64,000 nucleotides of DNA, from the NCBI RefSeq assembly GCF_014646055.1, contig NZ_BMMS01000002.1, positions 17,729-81,728 of the forward strand. Reading direction: 5' to 3'. Source of the stretch: Wenjunlia tyrosinilytica. Lineage in GTDB: Bacteria > Actinomycetota > Actinomycetes > Streptomycetales > Streptomycetaceae. The position numbers and the translations under genes are program-made. This document shows, piece by piece, positions 8,885-17,566 of this stretch. Positions within the stretch are counted from its first letter, which is position 1. Each line of letters opens with the position of its first letter. The notes under the pieces were generated by a model. That model was not told where the DNA came from. It did no database searches and saw nothing but the letters and a program-made list of their open reading frames with translations.

Positions 8885-9550
8885 ATGCCACTGACCTCGC
8901 CCAGGCGCTCGGCCCTCGCCGACCAGGTGATCGCGCAGCTCAGGGGACAGATCACCTCGGGCGAGTGGCCGGTCGGCTCACGTATCCCGACCGAACCCGA
9001 GCTGGTCGAGCGGCTCGGAGTGGCCCGCAACACCGTGCGGGAGGCGGTACGCGCCCTCGCCCACAACGGGCTGCTGGACATCCGCCAGGGCTCCGGCACA
9101 TACGTCCTCGCCACATCCGAGCTCGCCGGTGTGATGCACCGCCGCTTCGCCGACGCCGATCCCGCGCACGTCGCGGAGCTGCGCAGCGCGCTGGAGACGA
9201 CCGCCGCCCGCCTCGCCGCTCAGCGCCGCACCGACGCGGACATGGCGATACTCGACACCGCGCTGGAGCGGCGCGAGCGGGCCTGGGACTCGGGCCACGC
9301 GGAGGCGTTCGTGCAGGCCGACGCCTCCTTGCACCAGGCGGTGGTGGCGGCCTCGCACAATGACATCCTGGCCGAGCTCTACGCGGACCTCGGGGAGGTC
9401 CTGAGGGACTTCCTGCGATGGGACGTGGGCTCGAGACTCGATCCCGAGCAGCATCTGGACCACTCGCGGCTGATCGAGGCGGTCAGGGCGGGCGACGCCG
9501 GTACCGCCGCCGCCGAGGCGGGCTCCTACGCCACTCGCTGCCGTTCCTGA
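8885..9550 (+). CDS. GntR-family regulator, FadR/FCD subfamily
   Basis: A 221-residue repressor-like protein. The N-terminal winged helix-turn-helix (about residues 8-75) has the classic GntR pattern RIPTEPELVERLGVARNTVR and RQGSGTYV. An all-helical FCD ligand-binding domain follows at about 85-210, with the usual RSALETTAARLAA start and metal-ligand-type His and Asp residues (LHQAVVAASHN, DHSRLIEAV). FCD regulators usually sense small organic acids. It is divergent from the MFS exporter and probably regulates both that gene and itself through the palindrome at 8798-8816. Confidence 0.88.
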   Translation: MPLTSPRRSALADQVIAQLRGQITSGEWPVGSRIPTEPELVERLGVARNTVREAVRALAHNGLLDIRQGSGTYVLATSELAGVMHRRFADADPAHVAELRSALETTAARLAAQRRTDADMAILDTALERRERAWDSGHAEAFVQADASLHQAVVAASHNDILAELYADLGEVLRDFLRWDVGSRLDPEQHLDHSRLIEAVRAGDAGTAAAEAGSYATRCRS

Positions 9551-9566
9551 CGGAGCACCGGAACGT

Positions 9567-9602
9567 GAGCGAGCCCGGCCCCCACGGGTGCCGGGCTCGC
9601 TC
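9567..9602. terminator. Terminator hairpin after the GntR gene
   Basis: A perfect 13-base stem (GAGCGAGCCCGGC) with a 10-base loop starts 17 bases after the GntR stop. It lies between convergent genes (GntR on plus, fabI on minus). Confidence 0.75.
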
Positions 9603-9610
9603 GGAAACTC

Positions 9611-9675
9611 GAAAACGCGAAACGCGAAACGCGAAAAAACGAGAATTCGGAAACGCAGAAACGCAGAAACGCGGA
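9611..9675. repeat. GAAACGC heptamer/octamer repeat, locally A-rich
   Basis: Six copies or variants of GAAACGC or GAAACGCA, with a GAAAAAACGAGAATTCG interruption, fill the space between the GntR terminator and the end of fabI. The stretch is far richer in A than its surroundings. Confidence 0.7.
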
Positions 9676-9682
9676 ATACCGG

Positions 9683-10450
9683 TCAGGCGCCGATCGCGTG
9701 CAGGCCGCCGTCCACGTGGACGATCTCGCCGGTCGTCTTCGGGAACCAGTCGGACAGCAGTGCCACCACACCGCGGGCGGCGGGCTCGGGGTCGGCGAGG
9801 TCCCAGGTCAGCGGCGCGCGGTCGTCCCAGACCTTCGCCAGCTCCTCGAAGCCCGGGATGGACTTGGCGGCCATGGACTTGATCGGGCCGGCCGAGACCA
9901 GGTTGACCCGGATGTTCTCCTTGCCCAGGTCACGGGCGAGGTAGCGGGAGGTCGACTCCAGCGCCGCCTTGGCCACGCCCATCCAGTCGTACTGCGGCCA
10001 GGCCACGGTGGCGTCGAAGTCCATGCCGACGACCGAGCCGCCGTTCTCGAACAGCGGCAGCGTCGCCATGGTCAGCGACTTCAGCGAGTACGCCGAGACC
10101 TGGACGGCGGTGGCGACCGACTCCCAGGGGGTGTTCAGGAAGTTGCCGCCGAGCGCGTCCTGCGGGGCGAAGCCGATGGAGTGCACGACGCCGTCGAGCC
10201 CGTCCACGTGCTGGCGCACCCGGTCGGCGAGGGTGTCGAGGTGCTCGGTGTTCGCCACGTCCAGCTCGATGACCGGGGCGGGCTTGGGCAGCCGGTTGGC
10301 GATGCGCTCGACGAGGCTGAGGCGGCCGAAACCGGTCAGCACGACCTCGGCGCCCTGCTCCTGCGCGAGCTTGGCGGTGTGGAAGGCGATCGACGATTCC
10401 AGGAGGACGCCGGTGACCAGGATCCGCTTGCCGTTGAGAAGTCCACTCAT
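9683..10450 (-). CDS. fabI: Enoyl-[acyl-carrier-protein] reductase (NADH), FabI/InhA type
   Basis: A 255-residue reductase that performs the last step of each type II fatty-acid elongation cycle. It has the N-terminal nucleotide-binding pattern VTGVLLESSIAFHTAK of FabI/InhA rather than the TGxxxGIG of other SDRs. The active-site residues are Y154, M157 and K161 in YDWMGVAKAAL, the InhA spacing. GGSVVGMDFDA is also conserved with InhA. It starts five bases after the fabG stop and is almost certainly translated from the same mRNA. It would be a target for triclosan or isoniazid-type inhibitors by family membership. Confidence 0.95.
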   Translation of the reverse strand: MSGLLNGKRILVTGVLLESSIAFHTAKLAQEQGAEVVLTGFGRLSLVERIANRLPKPAPVIELDVANTEHLDTLADRVRQHVDGLDGVVHSIGFAPQDALGGNFLNTPWESVATAVQVSAYSLKSLTMATLPLFENGGSVVGMDFDATVAWPQYDWMGVAKAALESTSRYLARDLGKENIRVNLVSAGPIKSMAAKSIPGFEELAKVWDDRAPLTWDLADPEPAARGVVALLSDWFPKTTGEIVHVDGGLHAIGA

Positions 10451-10455
10451 GATGA

Positions 10456-11175
10456 TCAGTGACCCATGCCCAATCCACCGTCGACAGGAATGACGGCTCC
10501 AGTGATGTATGCGGCGTCGTCGGAGGCGAGGAAGCGCACGGAGGCGGCGACCTCCTCCGGCTGCGCGTAGCGCCCTGCCGGGATGTTCTTGAGGATCTCC
10601 TCCTTGCGCTCGCCGCCGAGCACCTGCGTCATCGCCGTGTCGACGAAGCCGGGGGCGACCACGTTGACGGTGATGTTCCGCGAGCCCAGCTCGTGCGCCA
10701 GCGACCGGGCGAAGCCGACGAGGCCGGCCTTGGAGGCCGCGTAGTTCGCCTGGCCGGGAGATCCCTTGAGGCCGACCACGGAGGAGATCAGGACGATCCG
10801 GCCCTTGCGGGCGCGCAGCATGCCCCGGGAGGCGCGCTTGACCACGCGGAAGGTGCCGGTGAGGTTGGTGTCCAGGACGGAGGTGAAGTCCTCCTCGGAC
10901 ATCCGCAGGAGCAGCTGGTCACGGGTGACGCCGGCGTTGGCCACCAGCACCTCGACCGCTCCGTGCTGCTCTTCGATGGTCTTGTAGGCGGTGTCGACCT
11001 GCTCGGCGTCGGTGATGTCGCACCGGACCGGCAGGACACCGAGCTTGGTCAGCTCCTCCGGTGGCTCACCCGTGCGGAAGGTGACGGCCACCTTGTCGCC
11101 GTTGTCTGCGAACGCGCGCGCGATGGCGAGGCCGATGCCCCTGTTGCCTCCGGTGACGAGAACCGAGCGGCTCAA
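10456..11175 (-). CDS. fabG: 3-oxoacyl-[acyl-carrier-protein] reductase FabG
   Basis: A 239-residue NADPH-dependent SDR that reduces 3-oxoacyl-ACP. It has TGGNRGIG for cofactor binding, the catalytic serine at S132, Y145 and K149 (NYAASKAG), and the C-terminal ITGAVIPVDGGLGMGH. The start is a TTG at 11175, chosen because a strong AGGAGGGG lies seven or eight bases upstream and the protein then begins MSRSVLVTGG, as in other actinobacterial FabG proteins. It is the first gene of the fabG-fabI pair and is divergent from tldD. Confidence 0.95.
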   Translation of the reverse strand: MSRSVLVTGGNRGIGLAIARAFADNGDKVAVTFRTGEPPEELTKLGVLPVRCDITDAEQVDTAYKTIEEQHGAVEVLVANAGVTRDQLLLRMSEEDFTSVLDTNLTGTFRVVKRASRGMLRARKGRIVLISSVVGLKGSPGQANYAASKAGLVGFARSLAHELGSRNITVNVVAPGFVDTAMTQVLGGERKEEILKNIPAGRYAQPEEVAASVRFLASDDAAYITGAVIPVDGGLGMGH

Positions 11176-11294
11176 CGGACCACCCCTCCTGTTTGGGAGA
11201 ACCCGTGCGGTCGAGCACGGTATGTACCTGAGAAAACTATCGGTCCCACCCCCTCGAGCGGGAATCGGGCCCCGACAGGGGCTGAGGTCCGCCA

Positions 11295-11311
11295 CTGTTG
11301 GGATCCAACAG
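11295..11311. promoter_or_regulatory. Palindrome in the fabG-tldD divergent promoter region
   Basis: CTGTTGG-GAT-CCAACAG is a perfect inverted repeat with seven-base arms in the 209-base divergent spacer. It has the size and symmetry of a dimeric regulator site. No regulator is known for it from this sequence. Confidence 0.4.
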
Positions 11312-11384
11312 AAATCAGTGGGCGGCACCCCTGTCGGCGCGACATGATTCACTTCGACCGGCCCGACACCGAACGGAGGCACCC

Positions 11385-12911
11385 GTGCCCCATCAGATCG
11401 ATCCGGCGTTCCTGGCGTATCCCTTGCGCAGACTCGCCGACGCCGCGCTGACCCGCACCCGTGAGCTGGGGTCCGAGCACGCCGACTTCCGGTTCGAGAG
11501 GGTGCGCAGCGCCTCGTGGCGATTGCGTGACGCCAAGCCCTCGGGCTCGTCCGACACCACGGATGTCGGTTTCGCGGTGCGGGTGGTGCACGGCGGGGCG
11601 TGGGGCTTCGCGTCCGGGGTGGATCTGACCCCGGACGCCGCGGCGAGGGTGGCCGAGCAGGCGGTGGCGATGGCGCGGCTGTCCGCGGGGGTGATCGCGG
11701 CGGCGGGCTCCGACGAGAGGGTGGAGCTGGCAGGGGAGCCGGTGCACGCGGACGCCACCTGGGTCTCCTCGTACGAGGTGGACCCCTTCGACGTGCCGGA
11801 CGCGGAGAAGACCGCGCTGCTGGCCGGGTGGAGCGAGCGGCTGCTGGCGGCCGAGGGCGTCTCCCATGTGGACGCCTCGCTCATGACCGTTCACGAGAAC
11901 AAGTTCTATGCGGACACGGCGGGAACGAGCACCACCCAGCAGCGGGTACGGCTGCATCCGTCGCTGACCGCCGTGTCGGTGGACCCCCGCACGGGCGAGT
12001 TCGACTCGATGCGCACCCTGGCGCCCCCGGTGGGGCGCGGCTGGGAGTACCTGACCACGGACCGGACCTGGGACTGGGACCGCGAGCTCGCCGAGATCCC
12101 CGAGCTGCTGGCCGAGAAGATGCGGGCGCCCAGTGTGGAGGCGGGCCGCTACGACGTGGTCGTGGACCCGTCGAATCTGTGGCTGACCATCCACGAGTCC
12201 ATCGGGCACGCCACCGAGCTGGACCGGGCGCTGGGCTACGAGGCGGCGTACGCGGGCACCTCGTTCGCGACCTTCGACAAGCTGGGCACGCTCGCGTACG
12301 GGTCACGGCTGATGAATGTCACCGGGGACCGCACCGCCGAGCACGGCCTCGCCACCATCGGCTACGACGACGAGGGCGTGGCCGGGCAGTCGTGGGACCT
12401 GGTCAAGGACGGCACACTCGTCGGCTACCAGCTGGACCGCCGGATCGCCCGTCTGCAGGGCTTCGAGCGCTCCAACGGCTGCGCCTACGCCGACTCCCCC
12501 GGCCATGTGCCCGTGCAGCGCATGGCGAATGTCTCGCTCCAGCCCGACCCCGAGGGTCCGTCCACGCGGGGGCTGATCGAGGGTGTCGAGCGCGGTGTCT
12601 ACATCGTCGGGGACCGCTCGTGGTCGATCGACATGCAGCGCTACAACTTCCAGTTCACCGGTCAGCGGTTCTTCAGGATCGAGAACGGCCGGCTGGCGGG
12701 CCAGCTCAAGGACGTCGCCTACCAGGCGAGCACCACCGACTTCTGGGGCTCGATGGAGGCGGTCGGCGGCCCCGGCACCTATGTCCTCGGCGGCGCGTTC
12801 AACTGCGGCAAGGCCCAGCCGGGCCAGGTCGCCGCGGTCTCCCACGGCTGCCCGTCCGCGCTGTTCCGCGGTGTCAACATCCTCAATACGGCACAGGAGG
12901 CCGGGCGATGA
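11385..12911 (+). CDS. tldD: TldD family metallopeptidase
   Basis: A 508-residue TldD subunit. The zinc-binding motif HESIGHATELD (HExxxH form) lies near residue 270, and the C-terminal FNCGKAQPGQ and G-rich region match the family. TldD with TldE forms a heteromeric protease that trims unfolded peptides and modified leader peptides in other bacteria. The start is GTG 11385, with GGAGG seven to eight bases upstream. The stop overlaps the tldE start (ATGA), so the two subunits are translationally coupled. Confidence 0.93.
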   Translation: MPHQIDPAFLAYPLRRLADAALTRTRELGSEHADFRFERVRSASWRLRDAKPSGSSDTTDVGFAVRVVHGGAWGFASGVDLTPDAAARVAEQAVAMARLSAGVIAAAGSDERVELAGEPVHADATWVSSYEVDPFDVPDAEKTALLAGWSERLLAAEGVSHVDASLMTVHENKFYADTAGTSTTQQRVRLHPSLTAVSVDPRTGEFDSMRTLAPPVGRGWEYLTTDRTWDWDRELAEIPELLAEKMRAPSVEAGRYDVVVDPSNLWLTIHESIGHATELDRALGYEAAYAGTSFATFDKLGTLAYGSRLMNVTGDRTAEHGLATIGYDDEGVAGQSWDLVKDGTLVGYQLDRRIARLQGFERSNGCAYADSPGHVPVQRMANVSLQPDPEGPSTRGLIEGVERGVYIVGDRSWSIDMQRYNFQFTGQRFFRIENGRLAGQLKDVAYQASTTDFWGSMEAVGGPGTYVLGGAFNCGKAQPGQVAAVSHGCPSALFRGVNILNTAQEAGR

Positions 12912-14311
12912 GCGAGGTTTCCGGAACGACCGCGCCGCACGAGACCGTCGAGCGGGCGCTGAAGCTCTCCCGCGCCGACGGCTGCGTGGTCATCGCCGAC
13001 GAGGACTCCACCGCCAATCTGCGGTGGGCGGGGAACGCGCTGACGACCAACGGGGTCACCCGCGGCCGCACCCTCACCGTCATCTCGACGGTCGACGGCG
13101 CCCGGGGCACCGCCTCCGGCGTGGTCTCGCGCTCGGCCGTGACCGCCGACGAGCTGGAGTCCCTGGTGCGTGCCTCGGAGGCCGCCGCCCGTGAGACCGG
13201 TCCTGCCGAGGACGCCCAGCCGCTGGTCTCCGGCGTCCCGAGCTCCCCCGATTTCACCGACGCCCCCGTGGAGACCTCGGTCGAGGTGTTCGGGGCGTTC
13301 GCTCCCGCCCTCGGCGAGGCTTTCGCCCGCGCCAGGGGCGGGGGCCGGGAGCTGTACGGCTTCGCCGAGCACCGGTTCACCTCGACGTACCTCGGCTCCT
13401 CGACGGGTCTTCGGCTGCGGCACGACCAGCCGACCGGCTCGGTCGAGCTCAACGCCAAGTCACCGGACCGCACCCGCTCCGCGTGGGCGGGAGCGGCGAC
13501 CCGCGACTTCACCGATGTGGACCTGGCCTCGCTCGACGAGGGTCTGGCGCAGCGCCTGAAGTGGGCCGAGCGCAAGATCGACCTGCCCGCGGGGCGCTAC
13601 GAGACACTGCTGCCGCCGACCGCGGTCGCCGACCTGCTGATCTACCAGATGTGGTCGTCCGGGGGCCGTGACGCCGCCGAGGGCCGCACCGTCTTCAGCC
13701 GGCCCGGCGGGGGCACCCGGGTGGGCGAGAAGCTCTCGCCGCTGCCGCTCACGCTCGCCAGCGACCCGGCCGAGCGGGGCCTGGAGGCTGCGCCGTTCGT
13801 CATCGCGCACACCTCCGGCGACGACTCGTCGGTCTTCGACAACGGGCTGCCGCTCGCGCCGACCGAGTGGATCCGCGAGGGGGTGCTGACCTCGCTGCCG
13901 ACCACCCGGCACTCGGCGGGACTGACCGGCCTTCCGGTCGCCCCCGGCATCGACAATCTCTGCCTGCGCAGCCCCGACGGGGCCAAGTCCCTCGAGGAGA
14001 TGGTGGCCGGGACCCGGCGCGGACTGCTGCTGACCTGCCTGTGGTACATCCGCGAGGTGGACCCTGCGACCCTCCTGCTGACCGGGCTGACCCGCGACGG
14101 GGTGTACCTCGTCGAGGACGGCGAGGTCGTGGGCGCGGTGAACAACTTCCGGTTCAACGAGTCGCCGGTGGATCTGCTCGGCCGCGCGAGCGAGGTGGGC
14201 CGCACCGAGCGGACGCTGCCGCGCGAGTGGGGCGACTACTTCACCCGGGCCGCCATGCCGGCGATGCGGGTGCCGGACTTCAATATGAGCTCGGTCAGTC
14301 AGGGGGTCTAG
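12908..14311 (+). CDS. TldE/PmbA family metallopeptidase subunit
   Basis: A 467-residue partner of TldD. It lacks the HExxxH motif, as expected for the TldE/PmbA subunit, but has the family C-terminal half (LLLTCLWYIREVDPATLLLTG and VNNFRFNESP). The start ATG overlaps the tldD stop. In the TldD/E complex only TldD carries the metal site, and this subunit forms the other half of the chamber. Six bases separate it from the RNA 2'-phosphotransferase gene. Confidence 0.9.
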   Translation: MSEVSGTTAPHETVERALKLSRADGCVVIADEDSTANLRWAGNALTTNGVTRGRTLTVISTVDGARGTASGVVSRSAVTADELESLVRASEAAARETGPAEDAQPLVSGVPSSPDFTDAPVETSVEVFGAFAPALGEAFARARGGGRELYGFAEHRFTSTYLGSSTGLRLRHDQPTGSVELNAKSPDRTRSAWAGAATRDFTDVDLASLDEGLAQRLKWAERKIDLPAGRYETLLPPTAVADLLIYQMWSSGGRDAAEGRTVFSRPGGGTRVGEKLSPLPLTLASDPAERGLEAAPFVIAHTSGDDSSVFDNGLPLAPTEWIREGVLTSLPTTRHSAGLTGLPVAPGIDNLCLRSPDGAKSLEEMVAGTRRGLLLTCLWYIREVDPATLLLTGLTRDGVYLVEDGEVVGAVNNFRFNESPVDLLGRASEVGRTERTLPREWGDYFTRAAMPAMRVPDFNMSSVSQGV

Positions 14312-14317
14312 CGGTCC

Positions 14318-14884
14318 ATGGAGGAGAAGCGGGCGGTCAGGATCTCCAAGTTCCTGTCGCTGGTGCTGCGGCACGATCCCGGCGCTGTCGGGATCGTGCT
14401 GGACGACGCCGGCTGGGTGGGCGTGGACGATCTGATGGCCGCCTGTGCGGCGAAGGGCCGCCGCTTCTCCCGTGCCGAGCTCGAGCACGTCGTCGCCACG
14501 AACAACAAGAAGCGCTTCGCGTTCTGCGAGGACGGCACCCGGATCAGGGCGAGCCAGGGCCACTCGGTGGAGGTGGACCTCGGGCTCGAGCGCGCCGTCC
14601 CGCCCGATGTGCTCTTCCACGGCACCGGGGCGCGGACCGTCCCGGTGATCATGCGGGAGGGGCTGCGCCCGATGTCCCGCCAGGACGTCCACCTGTCCGC
14701 CGATGTGCGGACGGCACTGCGGGTGGGCGCGCGGCACGGTCGGCCGGTGGTGCTGGCCGTGGACGCGGCGGCCCTGGGGAGGGAAGGGCATGCCTTCCGG
14801 GTCAGCGCCAACGGGGTGTGGCTGACGGACCATGTACCCCCCGAGCGGCTGCGGCTCCACCACGAGGACGGCGCGAGGGGCTGA
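14318..14884 (+). CDS. kptA: RNA 2'-phosphotransferase, Tpt1/KptA family
   Basis: A 188-residue enzyme that uses NAD+ to remove an internal 2'-phosphate from RNA, releasing ADP-ribose cyclic phosphate. The N-terminal winged-helix domain has ISKFLSLVLRHDP, and the catalytic domain has ASQGHSVEVDL, LFHGTG and HLSADVRTA, which hold the conserved Arg-His-Arg-Arg residues. In bacteria its natural substrate is unclear, since most lack the yeast-type tRNA splicing ligase. It lies six bases after tldE, so it is probably in the same operon. Confidence 0.9.
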   Translation: MEEKRAVRISKFLSLVLRHDPGAVGIVLDDAGWVGVDDLMAACAAKGRRFSRAELEHVVATNNKKRFAFCEDGTRIRASQGHSVEVDLGLERAVPPDVLFHGTGARTVPVIMREGLRPMSRQDVHLSADVRTALRVGARHGRPVVLAVDAAALGREGHAFRVSANGVWLTDHVPPERLRLHHEDGARG

Positions 14885-14917
14885 AGGGCAGCGGTCGCCG
14901 CCCGTCGGCCCGCGGGA

Positions 14918-15202
14918 TCAGCGGACCACCCGTCCGCGTGAACCGCCCTTCCACGAGTGGTACAGCGGTGTGCCGACGGCCACGAGCAGGACCGCGCCAG
15001 CGATCTGCAGGATGTGCCGGATCCAGTCGACGCCCCTGGTCTCGCCCACCCCGGACCAGATCGCCACCGCGTTGCCGAGGATCCCGCCGAGCGTTCCGAG
15101 GACGACGGTCAGCCACAGCGGGATCGCCTGCTTGCCCGGAAGGATCCCCTTGGCCAGCAGCCCGAGGACGAAGCCGACGATGATGGCCCACAAGAACGAC
15201 AT
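14918..15202 (-). CDS. GlsB/YeaQ/YmgE-like small membrane protein
   Basis: A 94-residue protein with three hydrophobic segments. The first two carry the glycine-rich pattern FVLGLLAKGILPGKQ and VVLGTLGGILGNAVA, typical of the transglycosylase-associated GlsB/YeaQ/YmgE stress family. The third helix and basic tail are family variation. GGGAGG sits seven bases before ATG 15202. It is convergent with kptA. Its role is probably envelope stress tolerance, by family only. Confidence 0.75.
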   Translation of the reverse strand: MSFLWAIIVGFVLGLLAKGILPGKQAIPLWLTVVLGTLGGILGNAVAIWSGVGETRGVDWIRHILQIAGAVLLVAVGTPLYHSWKGGSRGRVVR

Positions 15203-15406
15203 GCCGCCTCCCGAGGTCTGTCCGCCCGGACGGGGACGTGCCGGTGCGCCTCGGTTCCAGTGTCCGCGGGGAGCCTGGGCACCGCATGTCGGCGCTGCCG
15301 GACGGCTTACGGCCGCCGGTACCCGGCCTGTGGCACCGACGGGGCGCGGCGTAACGTGGGAACGTTGGAGGCGGGAGTCCTCCGGAGTTCGATCGGGCGG
15401 CGGGTG

Positions 15407-15769
15407 ATGGCGATGCACAGGCACGGGAGCGGGAACGAGGTCTTCCGCATCACGGGTGCGGCGGCCGGTCTCTCCGAGGACGTGCGTGGGCGGCAGCGGC
15501 GTTACGTCATCTCGATGAGCATCCGCACGGTGTGCGTGATCCTGGCGGTGACGCTGTGGAGCGTGGAGCGGCCGCTCGCGTGGGCCGCCCTGGTGGCCGG
15601 GGGTGTGCTCCCCTACATCGCGGTGGTGATCGCCAACGCGGGCCGGGAGAACGCCAAGGATCTGCCCGGCGCGGTGATCACTCCGACCCCGCCTCCCGAG
15701 CTCGAGTCCCATCCGCATCAGGTGGAGGAACGGGATCCGGATCAGCACCGGGAATACGACGCGCGTTGA
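15407..15769 (+). CDS. DUF3099 family membrane protein
   Basis: About 120 residues. The conserved N-terminal GLSEDVRGRQRRYVISMSIR is followed by two membrane helices (RTVCVILAVTLWSV and AALVAGGVLPYIAVVIANA) and the family signature AGRENA. The C-terminal tail is Pro/Glu-rich. Either of the ATG codons at 15407 and 15413 could be the start. The function is unknown. The following 246 bases hold a two-copy GGGCCCCTTTTCCCTCCG-like repeat at about 15940-15980. Confidence 0.75.
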   Translation: MAMHRHGSGNEVFRITGAAAGLSEDVRGRQRRYVISMSIRTVCVILAVTLWSVERPLAWAALVAGGVLPYIAVVIANAGRENAKDLPGAVITPTPPPELESHPHQVEERDPDQHREYDAR

Positions 15770-16015
15770 CCGACCGTTGTACGTTTGTACCTCAGGAAAA
15801 GCTCAACACAATCGCCGGGATCCAGTGCCCCGCGGCAGTCTCTGCGTGCCATACTTCGATACGCGCTCCGCATCCCCCGTCGGGGCGATGGACCGACGCC
15901 GGGCGGCTCCCCCCGTGGTTGCCCGGCGTCGCCCCATGTCCGGGCCCCTTTTCCCTCCGGGCCCTTTTCCCTCCGGACCGAACTGAACGCAAGGCGAGTC
16001 CACCAGGTGAGTCCC

Positions 16016-16267
16016 ATGCTCCGTCCCGAGCCCGAAGAGCCGATCTGCTCGGCCAAGGACTGCCGCGAGCCCGCCGAGTGGGTACTGGCGTGGAACAACC
16101 CCAAGATCCATCAGCCGGAGCGGCGCAAGACCTGGCTCGCCTGCGAGGCGCACCGTGAGCATCTGTCGAAGTTCCTGGGTGTGCGCGGCTTCCTGAAGGA
16201 CGTGGTCCCGTTCGCCGAGTGGACCGAGCGCGAGTCCCGGCCCGGGGCCGAGCGCGACGCCACGTAG
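16016..16267 (+). CDS. Small putative zinc-binding protein
   Basis: An 83-residue soluble protein of unknown function. C11, C16, C43 and H46 (SAKDC and LACEAHREHL) are spaced to bind one zinc ion. The C-terminal part is helical, with GVRGFLKDVVPF. ATG 16016 has AGGTGAG six bases upstream. GTG 16007 in the same frame is an alternative start. It is convergent with moaA, with 67 bases between. No family was recognised with certainty. Confidence 0.7.
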   Translation: MLRPEPEEPICSAKDCREPAEWVLAWNNPKIHQPERRKTWLACEAHREHLSKFLGVRGFLKDVVPFAEWTERESRPGAERDAT

Positions 16268-16334
16268 CCGAGCGCGAGCGCCGCGCCCTACCGGGGCTCG
16301 CCGCACAGGGCACAGCGCGGGTCCGGCGGCCGCC

Positions 16335-17339
16335 TCAGCCTCCGATGGCCGACATCGGCCGCTGGGGCTGGAGGAACGAGGGGTCGTCGAGCCCGCTGCC
16401 CGCCTTCTTGCCCCACATCGCAACCCTCCACAGATCCGCGACCTGCGCGTCGGAGGCGCCCGAGCGCAGGCCGCCGCGCAGATCGGACTCCTCGCGTGCG
16501 AACAGGCAGGTGCGCACCTGGCCGTCCGCGGTGAGCCGGGTCCGGTCGCAGGCGCGGCAGAACGGCCGGGTCACGCTCGCGATGACACCGACCCTGGCGG
16601 GCCCTCCGTCGACCAGCCAGCGCTCGGCCGGGGCCGAGCCGCGGTCCTGCGACGGCTCCGGGGTGAGGCTGAAGCGGGTGGCGAGGCTGCGCAGGATCTC
16701 CTCGGCAGTCACCATGTTGTCGCGCTTCCAGCCGTGCTGGGCGTCGAGCGGCATCTGCTCGATGAAGCGCAGCTCGTAGCCGTTCGCCAGGGCCCAGCCG
16801 AGCAGGTCGGGGGCCTCGTCGTCGTTGATGCCGCGCATCAGCACCGTGTTGACCTTGACCGGGGCGAGCCCGGCGGCACGGGCGGCGTCGAGGCCGCCGA
16901 TCACGTCGTGGTGGCGCTTGCGGCGGGTGAGGGTCTGGAAGACATCGGGGCGCAGGGTGTCGAGTGAGACATTGACCCGGTCCAGCCCCGCCTCGCGCAG
17001 CGCCGAGGCGGTGCGCTCGAGGCCGATGCCATTGGTGGTGAGGGAGATCCTGGGGCGGGGGTCGAGCTCGGCGCAGGCGGCGACGATGGAGACCAGCCCG
17101 GGGCGCAGCAGCGGCTCGCCGCCGGTGAAGCGGACCTCGCGGATGCCGAGGTCGGCCACGGCTATCCGGATGAGTCGGACGATCTCGTCGTCGGTGAGGA
17201 GTTCGGGCTTGGCCAGCCATTGCAGGCCCTCTTCCGGCATGCAGTACGTGCAGCGCAGATTGCACCGGTCGGTGAGGGAGACCCGCAGATCGGTGGCCAC
17301 GCGCCCGTAGGTGTCGAGAAGAACGGCGTCCACCTCCAC
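16335..17339 (-). CDS. moaA: GTP 3',8-cyclase MoaA
   Basis: A 334-residue radical-SAM enzyme that converts GTP to 3',8-cyclo-GTP, the first step of molybdenum cofactor synthesis. The N-terminal cluster motif CNLRCTYC gives C26, C30 and C33. The C-terminal second [4Fe-4S] cluster has CRACDRTRLTADGQVRTC, and the essential GG dipeptide closes the protein. The GTG at 17339 is used here. GTG 17333 is an equally plausible start because no clear ribosome site separates them. No other moa gene is nearby. Confidence 0.95.
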   Translation of the reverse strand: MEVDAVLLDTYGRVATDLRVSLTDRCNLRCTYCMPEEGLQWLAKPELLTDDEIVRLIRIAVADLGIREVRFTGGEPLLRPGLVSIVAACAELDPRPRISLTTNGIGLERTASALREAGLDRVNVSLDTLRPDVFQTLTRRKRHHDVIGGLDAARAAGLAPVKVNTVLMRGINDDEAPDLLGWALANGYELRFIEQMPLDAQHGWKRDNMVTAEEILRSLATRFSLTPEPSQDRGSAPAERWLVDGGPARVGVIASVTRPFCRACDRTRLTADGQVRTCLFAREESDLRGGLRSGASDAQVADLWRVAMWGKKAGSGLDDPSFLQPQRPMSAIGG

Positions 17340-17418
17340 TCAGGGGGCGCGTCGACAGCGCCCGTACTCCTACCAGCCTATGTCCGCGGTACGACATTCC
17401 CGGTGGGGCCGAGCGCTC

Positions 17419-17456
17419 GCGGCGGGACAGCGGGCATGGAGCCGCTGTCCCGCCGC
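17419..17456. terminator. Strong hairpin between actP-like gene and moaA
   Basis: A perfect 15-base stem GCGGCGGGACAGCGG with an eight-base loop lies about 110 bases after the symporter stop and about 80 bases before the moaA start on the minus strand. It probably ends the symporter operon transcript. Confidence 0.7.
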
Positions 17457-17566
17457 AGCGTACGCGATGGGTCGGAAGCTACAACACTTTGTTTAAGCGC
17501 GCTGCCCTCGCGGCGCCCTCGCGGCCTCGCCGTGCCTTCACCGCGGCCCCGTCGCGTCCTGGCCGG

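Noticed and set aside
15940-15980. Two-copy GGGCCCCTTTTCCCTCCG repeat considered as a terminator
   Set aside because: It is a direct repeat and cannot fold into a useful hairpin. It is mentioned only with the DUF3099 gene.
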